A stretch of 64,000 bases of DNA. Origin: Synanceia verrucosa. Taxonomy: Eukaryota > Chordata > Actinopteri > Perciformes > Synanceiidae. The DNA is taken from positions 21,963,669 through 22,027,668 of the forward strand of contig CM056556.1 in NCBI GenBank assembly GCA_029721515.1. The letters run 5' to 3'. Shown piece after piece: positions 1 through 11,577 of this stretch; positions within the stretch are counted from its first letter, which is position 1; each line of letters begins with the position of its first letter. The translations under genes and the position numbers were made by a program. The notes beneath the pieces were generated by a model. It was not told the origin of the DNA. It made no database searches and saw only the letters and a list, made by a program, of their open reading frames with translations.

Positions 1-608
1 ACAACACAGTCAACACCATTGTCCATGTTAAGTGTCCTGTGTGGTGTAAGTATACTTAATTTTGCCAATGTCGACACACTATAAAATCAAATCTGCTTAG
101 AATTAATATGGATTTGGGACACACCATAACCTGACCAATAAACAAAAAGTGCTTCTTTTAAATTACAATCCCACTCAACTCCAGTCCTGTGCTTTGTTGG
201 GTTGAAATCAGGCAAATTGAACTGTTCATTGTTTATGAAACCATAATGTAAACATTGAGGCAGAATGATTAGACTTCAATCAGAACTGAAAGCTTAAAAA
301 CTAATCCCAGATGTGCCAGAACCTTTCAGCATGAAATAAGCACTAATATGAATTATGGACAGTATTTTCAATCAAAACCACAAAGCACACTTTTCACTTT
401 TATAATTTTATTGAATTGCATCACTCTACATCATCTAGAATTTCAACAAGATATTCTTTAAAGACCAAATATAATACTTGCATCCCTGCATTAAGTCTCT
501 ACACTTAAGAGAAAGCATGTTTTTACTGAAACATACATTAAGAATTAATATTTCATTAAACATTGCCATAAAAGTGACTGTTTATTCTTGTATGCCATTT
601 TTCTAGTC

Positions 609-645
609 ATATATATATATATATATATATATGTGTGTATATATT
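609..645. repeat. (AT)n microsatellite
   Basis: An uninterrupted AT run that passes into GTGTGTATATAT. Confidence 0.9.
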
Positions 646-831
646 AATAGATTTTAGTCTCTTGTCTCCTTCATAGGAATACTAGAAAAGAAAGAAGAAG
701 TAAGAAATGCACAAAACCCATTGAAGAGTAGCATGGCCTAATACTACAGCAAAGAAGTTACTGGACATTCAGTTGACATGCACTCAGTTGAGGGATAGAA
801 AAGAACACTGGCCATAGAAGGGAAGAGTTAC

Positions 832-914
832 CATCTTGATCAGTTTGGCAAATTCCTGATTGGCCTGGTATCGTGAGATGAACCTTGTGCCATGCTTCCT
901 GTCCATCAGCTTCC
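832..914 (-). CDS. Possible internal exon of an unidentified gene
   Basis: An 83-nt minus-strand block between a plausible acceptor (ctgtttctgtagctgtag) and a donor (AAGATG|gtaact). In the frame that starts after two bases it encodes KLMDRKHGTRFISRYQANQE then FAKLIKM, a charged and protein-like sequence. A second frame is also open (beginning EADGQEAW), so the coding case is not decisive. I do not recognise the protein and found no partner exon in 1-831, where any downstream exon would have to be. If real, it belongs to a gene lying downstream of necab2 in the same orientation. Confidence 0.3.
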
Positions 915-1661
915 CTACAGCTACAGAAACAGATGCTGCCTAACACAGTGGTTCATCTTTCGGCATGTTTCCAGGGAACATTCTATCAATACCCATTTCA
1001 CTGCAATTCAAATGTGTAACTCTTTCGTTGTATGGCGAAGCACAGGTTGCACTGAGGAGGGTAGAAAATAACAGGTTGCACAGTCTGAGGGACATTCAGG
1101 AATGTATCAATAGGAAACAGTATTGGCATTTTGGACAGTTCACTCACTATCTACCTCATATACATAACCCAACCAAGCTGGGCACAATGTACAGGAAGGA
1201 AACCCCCTCAGAGCGCATGGGCTGCATTCAGCTGAGCACTCAAGCACTGTAAAACTATGGCTATATCAGTATAGTGAGTCGCTGACATGTAAACATCAAT
1301 CCATGCAATATGGCTTTATGTTTCTATTCAGAATACAGCTGCTCCTTCTTGAACGCAAACAAAATTTGGCACAGGAGTGCAAGTGGTTTATATATATTTT
1401 TCGAGAAGTGAAAGACTAAAGGTGCCCTGTGGAGCTCTCTTGTAAATGGTCACTGCTCTGTCATTATTTATCTCAAATTAAGGTTCAAGGATGGGTTCAA
1501 ATCAAAAAAAAAAAAAAATCAGGTGTCCTCATAAGCGGAGATTGAAGTCACTACAGGATACACTATTTCAAATTGATTTAAGCAAGTATGTTTTGCTCTA
1601 ACTTTAATATATGAGACTATGGTGTCATATAAGCGGCCATTAAATACATCCAAAATTCATT

Positions 1662-2712
1662 ATAATAATTGCCAAAAATATTCACTCACCCATCCAAGTG
1701 ATTGAATTAAAGTGTTTCAATCACTTCCACAGCCACAGGTGTGAATGAAAAATCAAGCACCTAGGCATGGCAGATGACTTCTACAAACATTTGTGAAAGA
1801 ATGGGTCACCCTCTGGAGCTCAATGGATTCCAGCGTGGCACTGTGACATGATGGCAATTGTGCATGAAGTCCAGTCGTGAAATTTCCATGCTAGTTATTA
1901 TTCCGCAGTCAACTGTCAGTGGTGTTATAACAAAGTGGAAGCGATTGGAATGAAAGCAACACGGCCACGTAAGCTGACAGCCCAGGGTCAGGGGATGCTG
2001 AGGCACAGACCTCCAAACTTCATGTGGCCTTCAGATTAGCTCAAGAGCAGTGCGCAGAGAGCTTCATTGAATGGGTTTCCATGGCCGAGCAGCTGCATCC
2101 AAGCCATACATCACCAAGTGCAATGCAAAGCGTTGGATGCAGTGGTGTAAAGCACGCCGCCACTGGACTCTAGAGCAGTGGAGATGCGTTCTCTGGAGTG
2201 ACGAATCACACTTCTCCTTCTGGCAATCTGATGGACGAGTCTGGGTTTCTGGCAGCTGCCAGGAGAACGGTACTTATCTGACTGCATTGTGCCAAGTGTA
2301 AATTTTGGTGGAGGGGGGATTATGGTGTGGGTTGTTTTTCAGTTGCTTAGTTCCAGTGAAAGGAACTCAGCATATCAAGACAATATTTGGATAATTCCAT
2401 GCCTGCAGCTTTGTGGGAACAGTTTGGGGATGGCCCCTTCCTGTTCCATCTTGACTGCACTCTTGTGCACTGGAGCACAAATCCAAGGCCATAAAGACAT
2501 GGATGAGTGAGTTTGGTGTGGAGAACTTGACTGGCCTGCACAGAGTCCTGACCTCAACCCGATAGAACACCTTTAGGGTGAATTTGAGTAAAGGCTGCCT
2601 TCCAGTCCTTCTCGTCCATCATCAGTGTTTGAGATCACAAATGCGCTAATATGTAATATTTAGTTAATATGCATGTAAAGGCAGGTGAGCGAATACTTTC
2701 GTCAATATAGTG
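1662..2712 (+). mobile_element. Decayed Tc1-like DNA transposon
   Basis: About 1.05 kb between degenerate terminal inverted repeats. The left end reads gccaaaaatattcactcacc and the right end ggtgagcgaatactttcgtc followed by aatatagtg, with TA at 2713-2714. The family consensus end, as I recall it, is CACTATATTGCCAAAAGTATTCGCTCACC. The interior is a plus-strand Tc1 transposase relic. The right end is better preserved than the left. The 21885-22218 fragment has the same terminus and similar N-terminal sequence, so the two are related copies. Confidence 0.85.
1790..2640 (+). pseudogene. Tc1 transposase pseudogene
   Basis: Traces of a Tc1/mariner (DD34E-type) transposase in changing frames. An N-terminal segment resembling FVKEWVTLWSSMDSSVAL is followed by an open block at 2071-2301 that includes VLWSDESHFSFWQSDGRVWV, the catalytic-aspartate region. 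The frame then shifts near 2289 (FGGGGIMVWV), and the WPAQSPDLNPIEHLW motif survives only as altered text near 2530-2580, where a TAG follows. Several frameshifts and stops make it non-functional. Confidence 0.8.
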
Positions 2713-3139
2713 TATATGCAGCCTGAAAATAATCACAACTTTGACAATCAGTAATTTAGACCCTACACATTCCAAAGATGAAAACCTCAAACATGAGCCC
2801 TGGTGCTGAAAGCTCAAAAATTATAACAGTGCCAAAGCCAGATAACTTTCAAAGTAACAGAAGGAACCATAGACTGAAATCTAAAGAGAGCTAAAAGCTA
2901 AGTGATGCAGAGGTATGGTTTCTGTGGCTGCATTCTGCACCAACTACAAAGCAATAATCAAGAAAGAATCATTGGAAGAGATCATAATGCAGCTTATGAT
3001 GAGACTCCATGGGTTTGTTTTTCTATCTCTCTGGAGGTGGACCATTAAATCAGCAAAGTAATATGAGAAATGCAGCCTAAATAATAATCAGTTTAGTTGC
3101 ATGCAATTATGTATCTGTATTCTTGTGTATTTGCAAGTT

Positions 3140-3455
3140 GTGGTTTAGCTGGAATCGCAAGAACGAGATCTTCCTGACTGACGAGATGTCCTGAATTCAC
3201 ATATCAATCGCGTGATATAGTGGGTAGTAGTGGAGTGACAGTGAAAGGGAACCACCCTGTGTCCACTGAGTAGAAGGAAATCAATTATACGATCTGCCGC
3301 GAACACGGATTATTTTATTTTGAAAATAAACCAGATGTTTTATTTAGTGTCTGTACACGACTTCCGTTCCACGTTCAGTGGAAATTGACTCACTGATTTG
3401 AATGGAAACATATTGGGTCCGACAAAACGTCGGTGGTGTTCTGTATCCAGTGGAA
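3140..3455 (+). repeat. Dispersed repeat, inverted partner of 34440-34860
   Basis: The reverse complement of this block aligns with 34440-34860. Shared stretches include the TTTCCACTGGATGCGGAAC-type motif (in plus-strand form gtatccagtggaaatta), the phrase around cgacaaaacgt, the AT-rich core ttattttgaaaataaacc, cctgtgtccactgagtagaa, and the gcaagaacgagatct end. This copy lacks about 100 bases present in the other. It looks like a non-autonomous DNA element with internal inverted motifs; I do not know its family. Confidence 0.7.
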
Positions 3456-5358
3456 ATTAGGGGTTAGTGACAGAGCAGCCCCATTGTGTTGCATGCATTT
3501 CCTGTCTCATAAAACATTTGCAAAGCATTTGTTGGTATTATAAACGTGTTTAGCTACTCGCAGCCTTTGTCGTCTTTGTCCTTGTCGGTGCATTGCAACA
3601 TTTCTTGGTGCTTTACTGTTAGTGTTGATCAGGAAAATAACTGCTTGTAAAAACATTGCTCCACAGTGGTCAAAAACTCCACAGAGTGCCTTTAACACAG
3701 ACACAGAAATTAGTACATGCCTGTTCTATTAGCCTACTGTAATACATATTTCTCTTACAGTATATGTAATAATATTCAAAACTTCCACATTCCACACAGT
3801 CCAGCCCTGCTCAATGCAGCCCAGCACGGTGCTAGCTCAATATTAGCATCAGTAGTAGCTGCAGCCCCACTCACTGCTACCACAGTACTGATAGATGACA
3901 GACTGCTGGCTGTCATTCATATGTGAAAATAGAGTCAACAGTGAGGTGGATGACAAGATGGCACCTTTTTGAAATGAAGTATAGATAGAGCTCTAAAGAA
4001 GGAGTGGTTCATCAGATAAACAGTGACATTATATACCTTTATAAATACTCTCATCATACTCTATAACCTCTAATATACTGTATGTTAAAGTCACAATATT
4101 CACTCATTTTTACATTGTGCTTTCTGAGTGAGAGCCTGATTATATTACAGTGGTGGGCTTACATTAGTGTTAGTGGGAGGTGAGGTTAGGGGATTGAGCC
4201 TCTGTATTCAACCTCAAGGTCACTCAGGGTGAATGGATGATTTCAGGTGAGATTTGTGCCAAAGATTAAGCTCTATCAGAGGCAAAGGTGGGTCAGATCA
4301 AAGGGAATGGTCAAATAAATTTAAAAAAATGTGGCGAAAATGAGACACCACTTTACCTTGGTTCATTCAGATGGTTTACCTGCTTAGTTTTTTACAACAT
4401 GAATTGGGCTGAAGGAAGGAATGCTGCCAATATGTATGTCACACAATCCCATTGATGTAATGTAGTTGCAACCCTGGCTCCCACAAAATTGCATTCCCAT
4501 ACAAAATAACTGCATAAAGGAGTTTTAAGGAAAACACAACAAAATTATTGGTAAAGTTTTTGATTAAAATAATTGTGACACTGAAACAAAAAAAATATAA
4601 ATGCAACAAAACTACTTTAGTTGGGTTTAGGCAATATACTATTGGATTGGTTTGGTTCAAAATGCCCCCCCCACACACACACACAAAAGGAAATGCAAAA
4701 AAGTTTAGGAAGTTAGGAAGTTTAGGCAGCAACAAATTTAGGCTTTGTAAAGTAAAAGGCAAAAGACTATGCTTCACAGGGGACACAAACAGTGGACCCA
4801 TCCAGCTGTCCATGGTGGACTGCCTCACATTTGATACCTGTTATTATTCAAGAACATTTTTTATTGGATGTATGTTCATTTGCTGTTGATTGATATACCA
4901 TGTACTATATGTCACCTGCCTGTGACTTGTACTATAAACGAGACAAATGTAATCCTTGACAAAAATGTATTTCAGTTGAGCATGCAATTTAGGCATTAGG
5001 GAATGTCATTTTAAGGAAACAAGGCTGGGAGTGGGATTGTGGAAAGACACAGAGGCCAACATGAAAAGTATGCACAGGATTCAAAGACTGACCCAGTGAT
5101 TTTCATTGAACAATATTGTTGAATTGTTGGTCACAATATGGCAGGTGGCTATTGCTCAGAGGAAACCCCAAGAATGCTTAGGATGTGTTGAATGCAGACA
5201 TTAAATGACGATATTTTTAAGTTTAATATGCTCGTCAGAGATTTCTGTCTTTCCCATCCAGCATTTGAGTCTGATATTGACAGTCCATTTTTTCTATCCT
5301 CCAGTCAGATATTGAGACTCTTGTCTTTCATATTTGGGGTTATTAGTAATGGTAAAAT

Positions 5359-5492
5359 GTGCCTTGTGATGAACTGGCAACTTGTCCAGGGTGTACACTG
5401 CTTTTCACCATATGACAGCTGGGATAGGCTCCAGCCCCCCCCTGCGACCCTATGTGAGGATAAGTGGTAGGAAATGGATGGATGAATGGATG
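5359..5492 (+). repeat. SINE-like repeat, 3' fragment
   Basis: It starts at tgccttgtgatgaactgg, continues through cttgtccagggtgtac and gataggctccagccccc, and ends in the ggatgga tail. The 5' tRNA-like head is missing, as expected for a 5'-truncated retroposed copy. It is the same family as 20069-20425, 35270-35628 and 49929-50258. Confidence 0.85.
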
Positions 5493-6837
5493 AATAATAA
5501 TGATTTCAAGGTAATTTCTCCTATAATATGTTGTTAATTGAGAAAGTTTGATGTACAGAAATCCAAAGCAATGGAGAAACTGTCTTTGTCTCAATAATAT
5601 GTCAATGCAAGATGCCAAGAGGTCCACAGTGAAAGACTGCTAATGAGCATTTCCCTGCTTGCTGGGAGTTCAAATCATACCAAAAAAGAAAGTTCTGAAA
5701 ACCCTTAAAAGCTCCTCTAAGTATGTGGTGATATTTAAGGCTTCTTAGTCAATGTCATTCAGATGGGTTTAAATTTCTGATGGTAGGTAATCGGATTCAA
5801 ACAAACCACTGCGAGAAGCTACAGCACCTAGAAAGCTACTGCCACTTCCACTGAGGAAAACATGTACCATAACACTAAAAGATGTCAATAAATACAAATA
5901 TAATCATAATAGAACAACATTTTTCATATGTACAATCTCTACTACACTTACACAGCTAATATAAGCTACCCACTGCCAATTCAGACCAGGAATACCCAAA
6001 CAGAAGGCAGAAATAAAACTTAAGCTGCACGGAGAACAGTGAGATACTGCCTATCTCACTCTAACTAGTCTCTTCTGTCTCAAGGTAGCAGCAGATGCTT
6101 GTCTAAGTCACAAATTGTACAAAATAATATATTCATCTCACTCTGAAATCGATGCTCGGAAGCTTAACCCCAAGGTTTTCCATGAAATAAAAGCTACATG
6201 AAATCTAAATCACCAAACTCTTTGAATGTTTCTCTACGTGTCTATCAATCACATCATCTATGTATCCAAATATTTGTGAAGACTGACATCTTTTTGTAAT
6301 TCATAATACTGAACTGGTCTTTTCATATTGACTTTGGTGCCATCTGATGTTGTGATACGATCACAGTGTCCGTCTTCACAAAGATTTGGATTTCACTGTT
6401 TTGTCGCTCATTAAAAAGGTGCTGTTTGCACATGATAATAAGATACTACCATCATAGACATTACTCCCACAGCAGCCATCATACATATAGTGAATGAACT
6501 TGATGTGAGGAACCTTCAACAAGCTTAAGCTAACAACACAAGTGGATCTGGAGAGTCTGAAAGACTGACATAGTAAGATTGTTTTATTTGTTATGAAAAA
6601 CAAATGATTTACAAATTAGGGGTGGTCTTAAATTACGGCTAATATGGACCATTACAGCCAGCTATCAGTGTCACAATGGTGCCGTTAAGTCCTTTTGAGG
6701 AACTGAAATTGACACTATGTTGGATGGGTAGATGGTGTACTATAATATGAACATATGCTTTATCAAGTTATTGAGCCAGTAGAAGTATGATTTTATTGTA
6801 TATGCTAACTCAAGTCCATATCAGTGCACAATTTATA

Positions 6838-6843
6838 TTTATT
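6838..6843 (-). terminator. necab2: Candidate poly(A) signal for necab2
   Basis: AATAAA on the minus strand (tttatt on plus). It is the first perfect signal I see downstream of the stop and implies a 3' UTR of about 800 nt. A second AATAAA lies at 6792-6797. The position is inferred from the hexamer alone; such hexamers are common in AT-rich DNA, and no transcript evidence is available. Confidence 0.3.
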
Positions 6844-7650
6844 CTAAAACCCATTTGCTGCTTGCAAGGCCTTCACGGTTTTCACCACAATATAAAACCT
6901 TTTTGACATAACCTCCACTCAGTAGCTTGGAGAGAAATAAGCTTTACAGCTATCTGGGGTGTGAGCTAACCTTCGAGCTAAATTCAAGCATTCAGTTTTC
7001 CTGAGATTGCGAGCGAACCTGGCAACTAAGTCTGTAGATAGTCCTCATTTGCTCAACAAGTTGATGTGAGTTGAGAATGGCTGATGTGAGAATAATGTCC
7101 AAAGCATTTGATCAAAAACAAAAATGTCATTATTAGAACATTGCATGGGAGGAAAGATGGAATAAGCAGTTACTATGAAATAACAGCTAACTAGATGAGC
7201 TACCTATGGTCGAAGCTAAGAGGAGTGTAAAAAATAGCCACGTCCCCAAACACACTATCCAAAAACAGTAACTGCTACATGAAAAACTCAATGCCAGGAT
7301 CCTTGCTACATAACAAACTCCACTTTAAAGTGGCTCAAAGCTACTTGAAACATGAACGTGATCATAATCCAATATCTCGAGTCAGCAAACTACTGTGGTG
7401 AGATGCAAACGCATTAGTAAATCTCACATTGTAAAATGCACTGTTTTGTTCAATTTTCACTGCGGTTGACGCCATTCATTTGCACTGTGTAAACATGTAC
7501 TTACAAAAAGAGTTGAGGGATGTGAGGGTTAAAAAGGAAGGGTTTGGGGGGACTGTGAGAGCGGGCGAAACACAGGGAAAGAAAGGTTTTAGGGTGGGGG
7601 TGTTCGAGAAGTGTCCAGGAGTCGTGGCATGTGGTTGGATATCTTCATGC

Positions 7651-7679
7651 TCAGTCCCGGCTCACACTGCACCAGGCGG
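7651..7679 (-). CDS. necab2: necab2 terminal coding exon with stop
   Basis: The acceptor is tttctctgtttgcag, a strong pyrimidine tract. The first two bases complete the alanine codon, followed by AWCSVSRD and the stop TGA at 7651-7653. Human NECAB2, as I remember it, ends AAWCTVGRD, so the last nine residues identify both the exon and the paralogue. Only 29 nt are coding; the 3' untranslated region continues to lower coordinates. The exon lies about 3.9 kb from the previous one, and about 41% of that intron is Tc1 sequence. Confidence 0.93.
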
Positions 7680-8686
7680 CTGCAAACAGAGAAACAGAGA
7701 GAGAGACAGAGAGAGAGGGATGACAAGTGAAAGAGGTTGAAGAGAAAGAAAAAGATTTATAAAAGAAAATGAGGCCCAGGGGGGAGTACAGGTAGAAAGA
7801 CATGTGAGGGGATGAGAGGAACAGATTGAATGGAGATGAAGAGCAATTTGGTGAGGCAGAGATGGAAAGAAGACAGAGTGGGTGAGGAGAGATGGATAAA
7901 AAATGAGCATTAGACCAGAAAAAAAGGTACAAATGGCATTCTGCCAGGCATCGCCCCAAGTGACTGACAGCCTATGCCTCAGAGCATAGTTGCATTCCAG
8001 TGTTGGCCGTTTTAAATGGTGCCAGGTTGCTTTAATTGTTCAGAGTGCCTCTGAGCTTCAAGTGATTACATGGCCAGGCTTACAGACTCAACACTGATCA
8101 CTTACCCAGGATTATGAGGAGACTGTATTATCATTGATTTATGCTCTATTCCTTATTTTCTATTCATTAGTAACTTCTTTGTTTCTATGGTTTTCTGCTC
8201 AGATTCTGAACAGAAAATTAACCCACTCTTCTTCTGTGTGTTGTAATCCAAGTTTCTCCTTGCTTTGTTGATGTCAATTGGCCTTTTAAGTGAATGTGAG
8301 CTTTCCCCAAGGGCTTGCTCATATGACAGTCACAGCTGATAACTGCACTGACGTAGGAAAACTATTTTCTGATATTTTAATTAATCATAAATAAAAAAAT
8401 AATCGGCAAATTGAGATTGTCAACTGAATTTGTATTACTTTTAAAGAAGATGACATTTATAGCATGCTAAATATTCACACCTGAATACTATGCAATATAG
8501 CATTATAGCAGAACCCACAGACGGTTGTATTGTGCTCACTTTCATGCTTTTTTCTCATACTGTCTGCCTGAATATGTATTTATCTCTTTAGTGCATTTAA
8601 ACAGAGCTGCAATGGTGTGCAATGTGTGTTGCTAAGCAATAGCTCGGGTCTGTGTTTACTTCCTGTCAGTTGATGTCATTCATGTC

Positions 8687-9190
8687 GGCTGCGTCTGAAA
8701 TTCCACACTAACATGCTATTGAGTATGCTAAAACAGTGTGTGAGTTTTTTTTAGCGTGTCCAAAACCTTAGTATGAACCCAAATAGTACGTGAGGTGGAT
8801 ACTATTTCCAGTAAATATTACAGTATGCAAGCACTGAACACTATACCGGCATAAATGTCCCACAATGCAATGAAGCGGCGACGACAACAACACAACAGAA
8901 AATGGCGGTTATTAATATATATAATAATAACATATCAAGGGTGTATTATTAGATTATTATTATTAGATGCATTAATATTGCAGATTGCTGGTAGGGGTGA
9001 AGTTGGCACGGGTTACCATGGTTACGATGTCTCCAATCTAACCGGCAAGAGGCTCTTAGGAAAGGCGTCACTTCCTGACTAAGCAGTGCGTCCAAAAAGA
9101 TGCATACTGCATTTATTCACTCAAAAGTATGTTGAATAATAGTACACATAGTGAGTATGTAGTGTATAGTATGGAATTTTGGATGCTACC
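8687..9190. mobile_element. Non-autonomous TIR element with promoter-like motifs
   Basis: The left end ggctgcgtctgaaattccac and the right end, read as reverse complement, ggtagcatccaaaattccat, form imperfect terminal inverted repeats. Elements starting GGCTGCGTCCGAAATTCC are, from memory, common in fish genomes. Inside, CCCACAATGCAATG at 8859-8872 and AAAATGGCGG at about 8898 resemble ZNF143- and YY1-type promoter motifs. I cannot see a clear target-site duplication, so the superfamily is left open. Confidence 0.6.
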
Positions 9191-9369
9191 ATACACTGCA
9201 ACAGGAAACTGGGACATATTTAGAATATTTGCATCTGAAAAATGTGTAATTTGTGACATCACAAATGGACAGAAATCCTGACAGCTTGTTTTAGACGCAA
9301 GCATTCGGCTGTGTGTATTCCTCTGTGGGTGCTGTTTTGATGCTTTCACAGATTAATAGTATGACTGTA

Positions 9370-9408
9370 GTAATTGTAATAGTGTACAATGTACACTATT
9401 ACAGTTAC
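9370..9408. repeat. Near-perfect 19-bp-arm palindrome
   Basis: The left arm gtaattgtaatagtgtaca and the right arm tgtacactattacagttac pair with one mismatch around a single central base. Confidence 0.85.
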
Positions 9409-9949
9409 AATGTACAAACCCAACCAATTTTATGCAGAAATGCTGAACACATTTCTAGGTGACCACCATGTTACTATTAACTTTCATAAACTGAAAACAC
9501 ATGGTGAACGTGTGAAATCTGTAAGGTGAAAACATGGACAACAGCCACAACTGACTGACAATGCCATGACTGAGGTCTGTCAAGCCATATAGCCATATAT
9601 GAAAACATCCCCTGCTTTATGGTCTATTTATTCCCAGTGTTTACTGAGGGATTAAATATCTAAATAAATAAATAAATGCATGAATAAAGGGAGAAGCGGG
9701 GTCATTTTCTCATAGTCTTGTATTCAGTCAGAGGAGTCACCTCCTGCTGGCCAGTATAACGAATGCAACTTGAAGGCACTTCCTCATTGGCTTCACTTTT
9801 CAGACCAGGGGTCTTTTACACTCATAAAACAACTGGCAAATGGCCATGTGTGTTTTTTTTAAACTTGGACATGAACACAGACTCCCAGTGTGGATCCCAA
9901 TGTTTAATATTCTTTATATAGAAAATAATGTCTATTGTTTATATATATA

Positions 9950-11553
9950 CAGTCATGGAAAAAATTATTAGACCACCCTTGTTTTCTTCAATTTCTTGTT
10001 AATTTTAATGCCTGGCTCAACTAAAGGTACATTTGTTTGGACAATTATAATGATAACAACAAAAATAGCTCATGAGAGTTTAATTTAAGAACTAAGGATT
10101 ATTCATTTTCCATGGTTTTCTTGATAATAACCAAAATTACTTAAATTCTTACATCAATAGCTATGGCATTGTACCGCCAAAAACACTACTTTTAAGCATT
10201 CCATGTTTTCTTTTCTGTTTGCTTTAAACACATGATACACACAAGAGTTAATACTTGATTGCATAACCATTGTTTTTGATGACTGCAGCCATGCGTCTTG
10301 GCATGCTCTCCACCAGCTTCTGACATTGTTCTGCTGTCACAGCAGCCCATTCCTGTTGGACAAATTCAAACAAATTTTCTTTGTTTTTGGGCTTGTGGTT
10401 CTCCATTTTGAGTTTGATGATTTTCCACAGGTTGTCAATTGGATTAAGATCTGGTGATTGAGCAGGCCAAGGCATGGTGCGAATGTTGTGGTTCTCCATC
10501 CAGGCTTTAACTGACCTTGCCGTGTGGCAAGGGGCATTGTCTTGTTGGAAAATCCAGTCATTCGAGGCAGGAAAGAGTTTTCCAGCTGATGGAAGAAGAC
10601 TGTTTTCAAGGGTAGTCCTGTACTTGACCTGGTTCATTCGGCCTTCACACAATTGCATTTGCCCTGTTCCACTCAGACTGAAACAACCCCAGATCATGAC
10701 TGATCCACCCCATGTTTTACTGTAGGGGCAAGACAGTCTGGGTTGTAAGCTTCTCCAGGCTTCCTCCTAACCAGTAAGTTGGCTGGAGTGGGCATCAATT
10801 CAAAATTGGATTCATCACTGAAGAGAACCTTAGCCCAATCATCAACAGTCCAATCCTTGTGGTCTCGAGCAAAGAGTAACCGGGCCTTCCTCTGCCTTTC
10901 ATTGATGAAGGGCTTCTTGCGTGCTCTGTGTGACTTCAAACCAGCTTCAACAAGTCGGTTTCGAACTGTCCTTGCCGAGCAAGTCACATTTCTCGACAGT
11001 GCCCACTCATTTTTAAGGTCCCTGGAGGTCTGACGACGATTCCTGACACAGGAACGGATGAGTGCACGGTCATCTCGTGGGGTAGAAAGACGTTTCCTGC
11101 CACGGCCAGGTAGCAATTTGGTAGTGCCATGTTCAGCTTGTTTTTTTGTTGGAATGAACGGCTGTCTTGGAGATCTTCAGTTTTTCGCTACCTGTCTCTC
11201 ACTCATGCCAATTTCCAGCAGTACCAAGATGGCTGCCTTTGTTGCTTCACATAATTCTTTTGTTTTAGGCATTATGTGAGAGCTGACAACTTCTGAGTTG
11301 TGCTACGGCTTGAATGTAAGCAGGAAACCACTCTAGGCCTTTGCATGTGCAGTGCTGCTTGTGACATGAAATGGCCTCTTATATACCCTGGGAATCAATT
11401 AAGCTTAAGAATGTCAAATAGGACATAAAGTATTATGTGACCAGCTGCATTTTTTGTTGTGTTCATTGTATTATACGTTTAGTGGTACCAGATATTAGAA
11501 TGAACAAGAAATTGAAGAAAACAAGGGTGGTCTAATAATTTTTTCCATGACTG
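9950..11553 (-). mobile_element. Nearly intact Tc1-like DNA transposon
   Basis: A 1,604-bp element flanked by TA at 9948-9949 and 11554-11555, as expected for Tc1/mariner insertion. The outermost 51 bases of each end are identical inverted repeats (starting cagtcatggaaaaaattatt), and imperfect similarity continues further in. The interior encodes a Tc1 transposase on the minus strand with only a few single-base lesions. Perfect ends and a near-complete ORF mean a recent insertion or a young subfamily. It sits in the last necab2 intron in the same orientation as the gene. Confidence 0.95.
10248..11272 (-). pseudogene. Tc1 transposase, inactivated by single-base indels
   Basis: Reading starts at the ATG at 11272 (MPKTKELCEATKAAILVLLE). 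After GMSERQVAK the frame breaks at an A-run that is one base short and meets a stop. A second A-run, one base long, restores the frame before AEHGTTKLLPGRGRKRLST. The catalytic region VLFSDESNF follows. A third lesion, a G-run one base short near 10700, breaks KHGGGS before VMIWGCFS. The rest is intact: WIFQQDNAPCHTARSVKAW, WPAQSPDLNPIDNLW and a natural end NGYAIKY with TAA at 10248-10250. Length, about 340 codons, is normal for Tc1. All three lesions are in homopolymers, so sequencing or assembly error is a real alternative. Confidence 0.9.
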
Positions 11554-11577
11554 TATATACAATATTTCACCACTGAC

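Larger units (their letters stand above)
1..1661. other. Flanking DNA, mostly unassigned
   Basis: Apart from the possible exon at 832-914 and the AT microsatellite near 609-645, I see nothing assignable. A 95-codon plus-strand open frame at 965-1252 has no recognisable motif and no sign of coding bias, and I do not call it a gene. Confidence 0.5.
2715..7650. other. Downstream flank of necab2
   Basis: About 4.9 kb holding a dispersed repeat at 3140-3455, a short CA tract near 4670-4685, the SINE-like 3' fragment at 5359-5492 and the presumed necab2 3' UTR (about 6830-7650). No other gene is supported. The 129-codon minus-strand frame at 4439-4828 and its plus-strand overlap share nothing with a known protein, and the frames fall partly in a fish dispersed-repeat stretch (aaactactttagttgggttt). 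Confidence 0.5.
7680..11577 (-). other. necab2: necab2 last intron
   Basis: Intron of 3,898 nt. It contains GA-rich low-complexity DNA beside the acceptor (about 7690-7760), a TIR element at 8687-9190, a short near-palindrome at 9370-9408 and a Tc1 transposon at 9950-11553. The rest (about 7760-8680 and 9410-9949) shows nothing I can assign. Confidence 0.85.

Noticed and set aside
965..1252. 95-codon plus-strand frame
   Set aside because: No motif, no plausible promoter or splice context, and nothing recognisable in the translation.
4439..4889. Overlapping 129- and 113-codon open frames on opposite strands
   Set aside because: No recognisable motif, AT-rich composition, a low-complexity CCCCACACAC run and a fish dispersed-repeat phrase. 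Chance frames.
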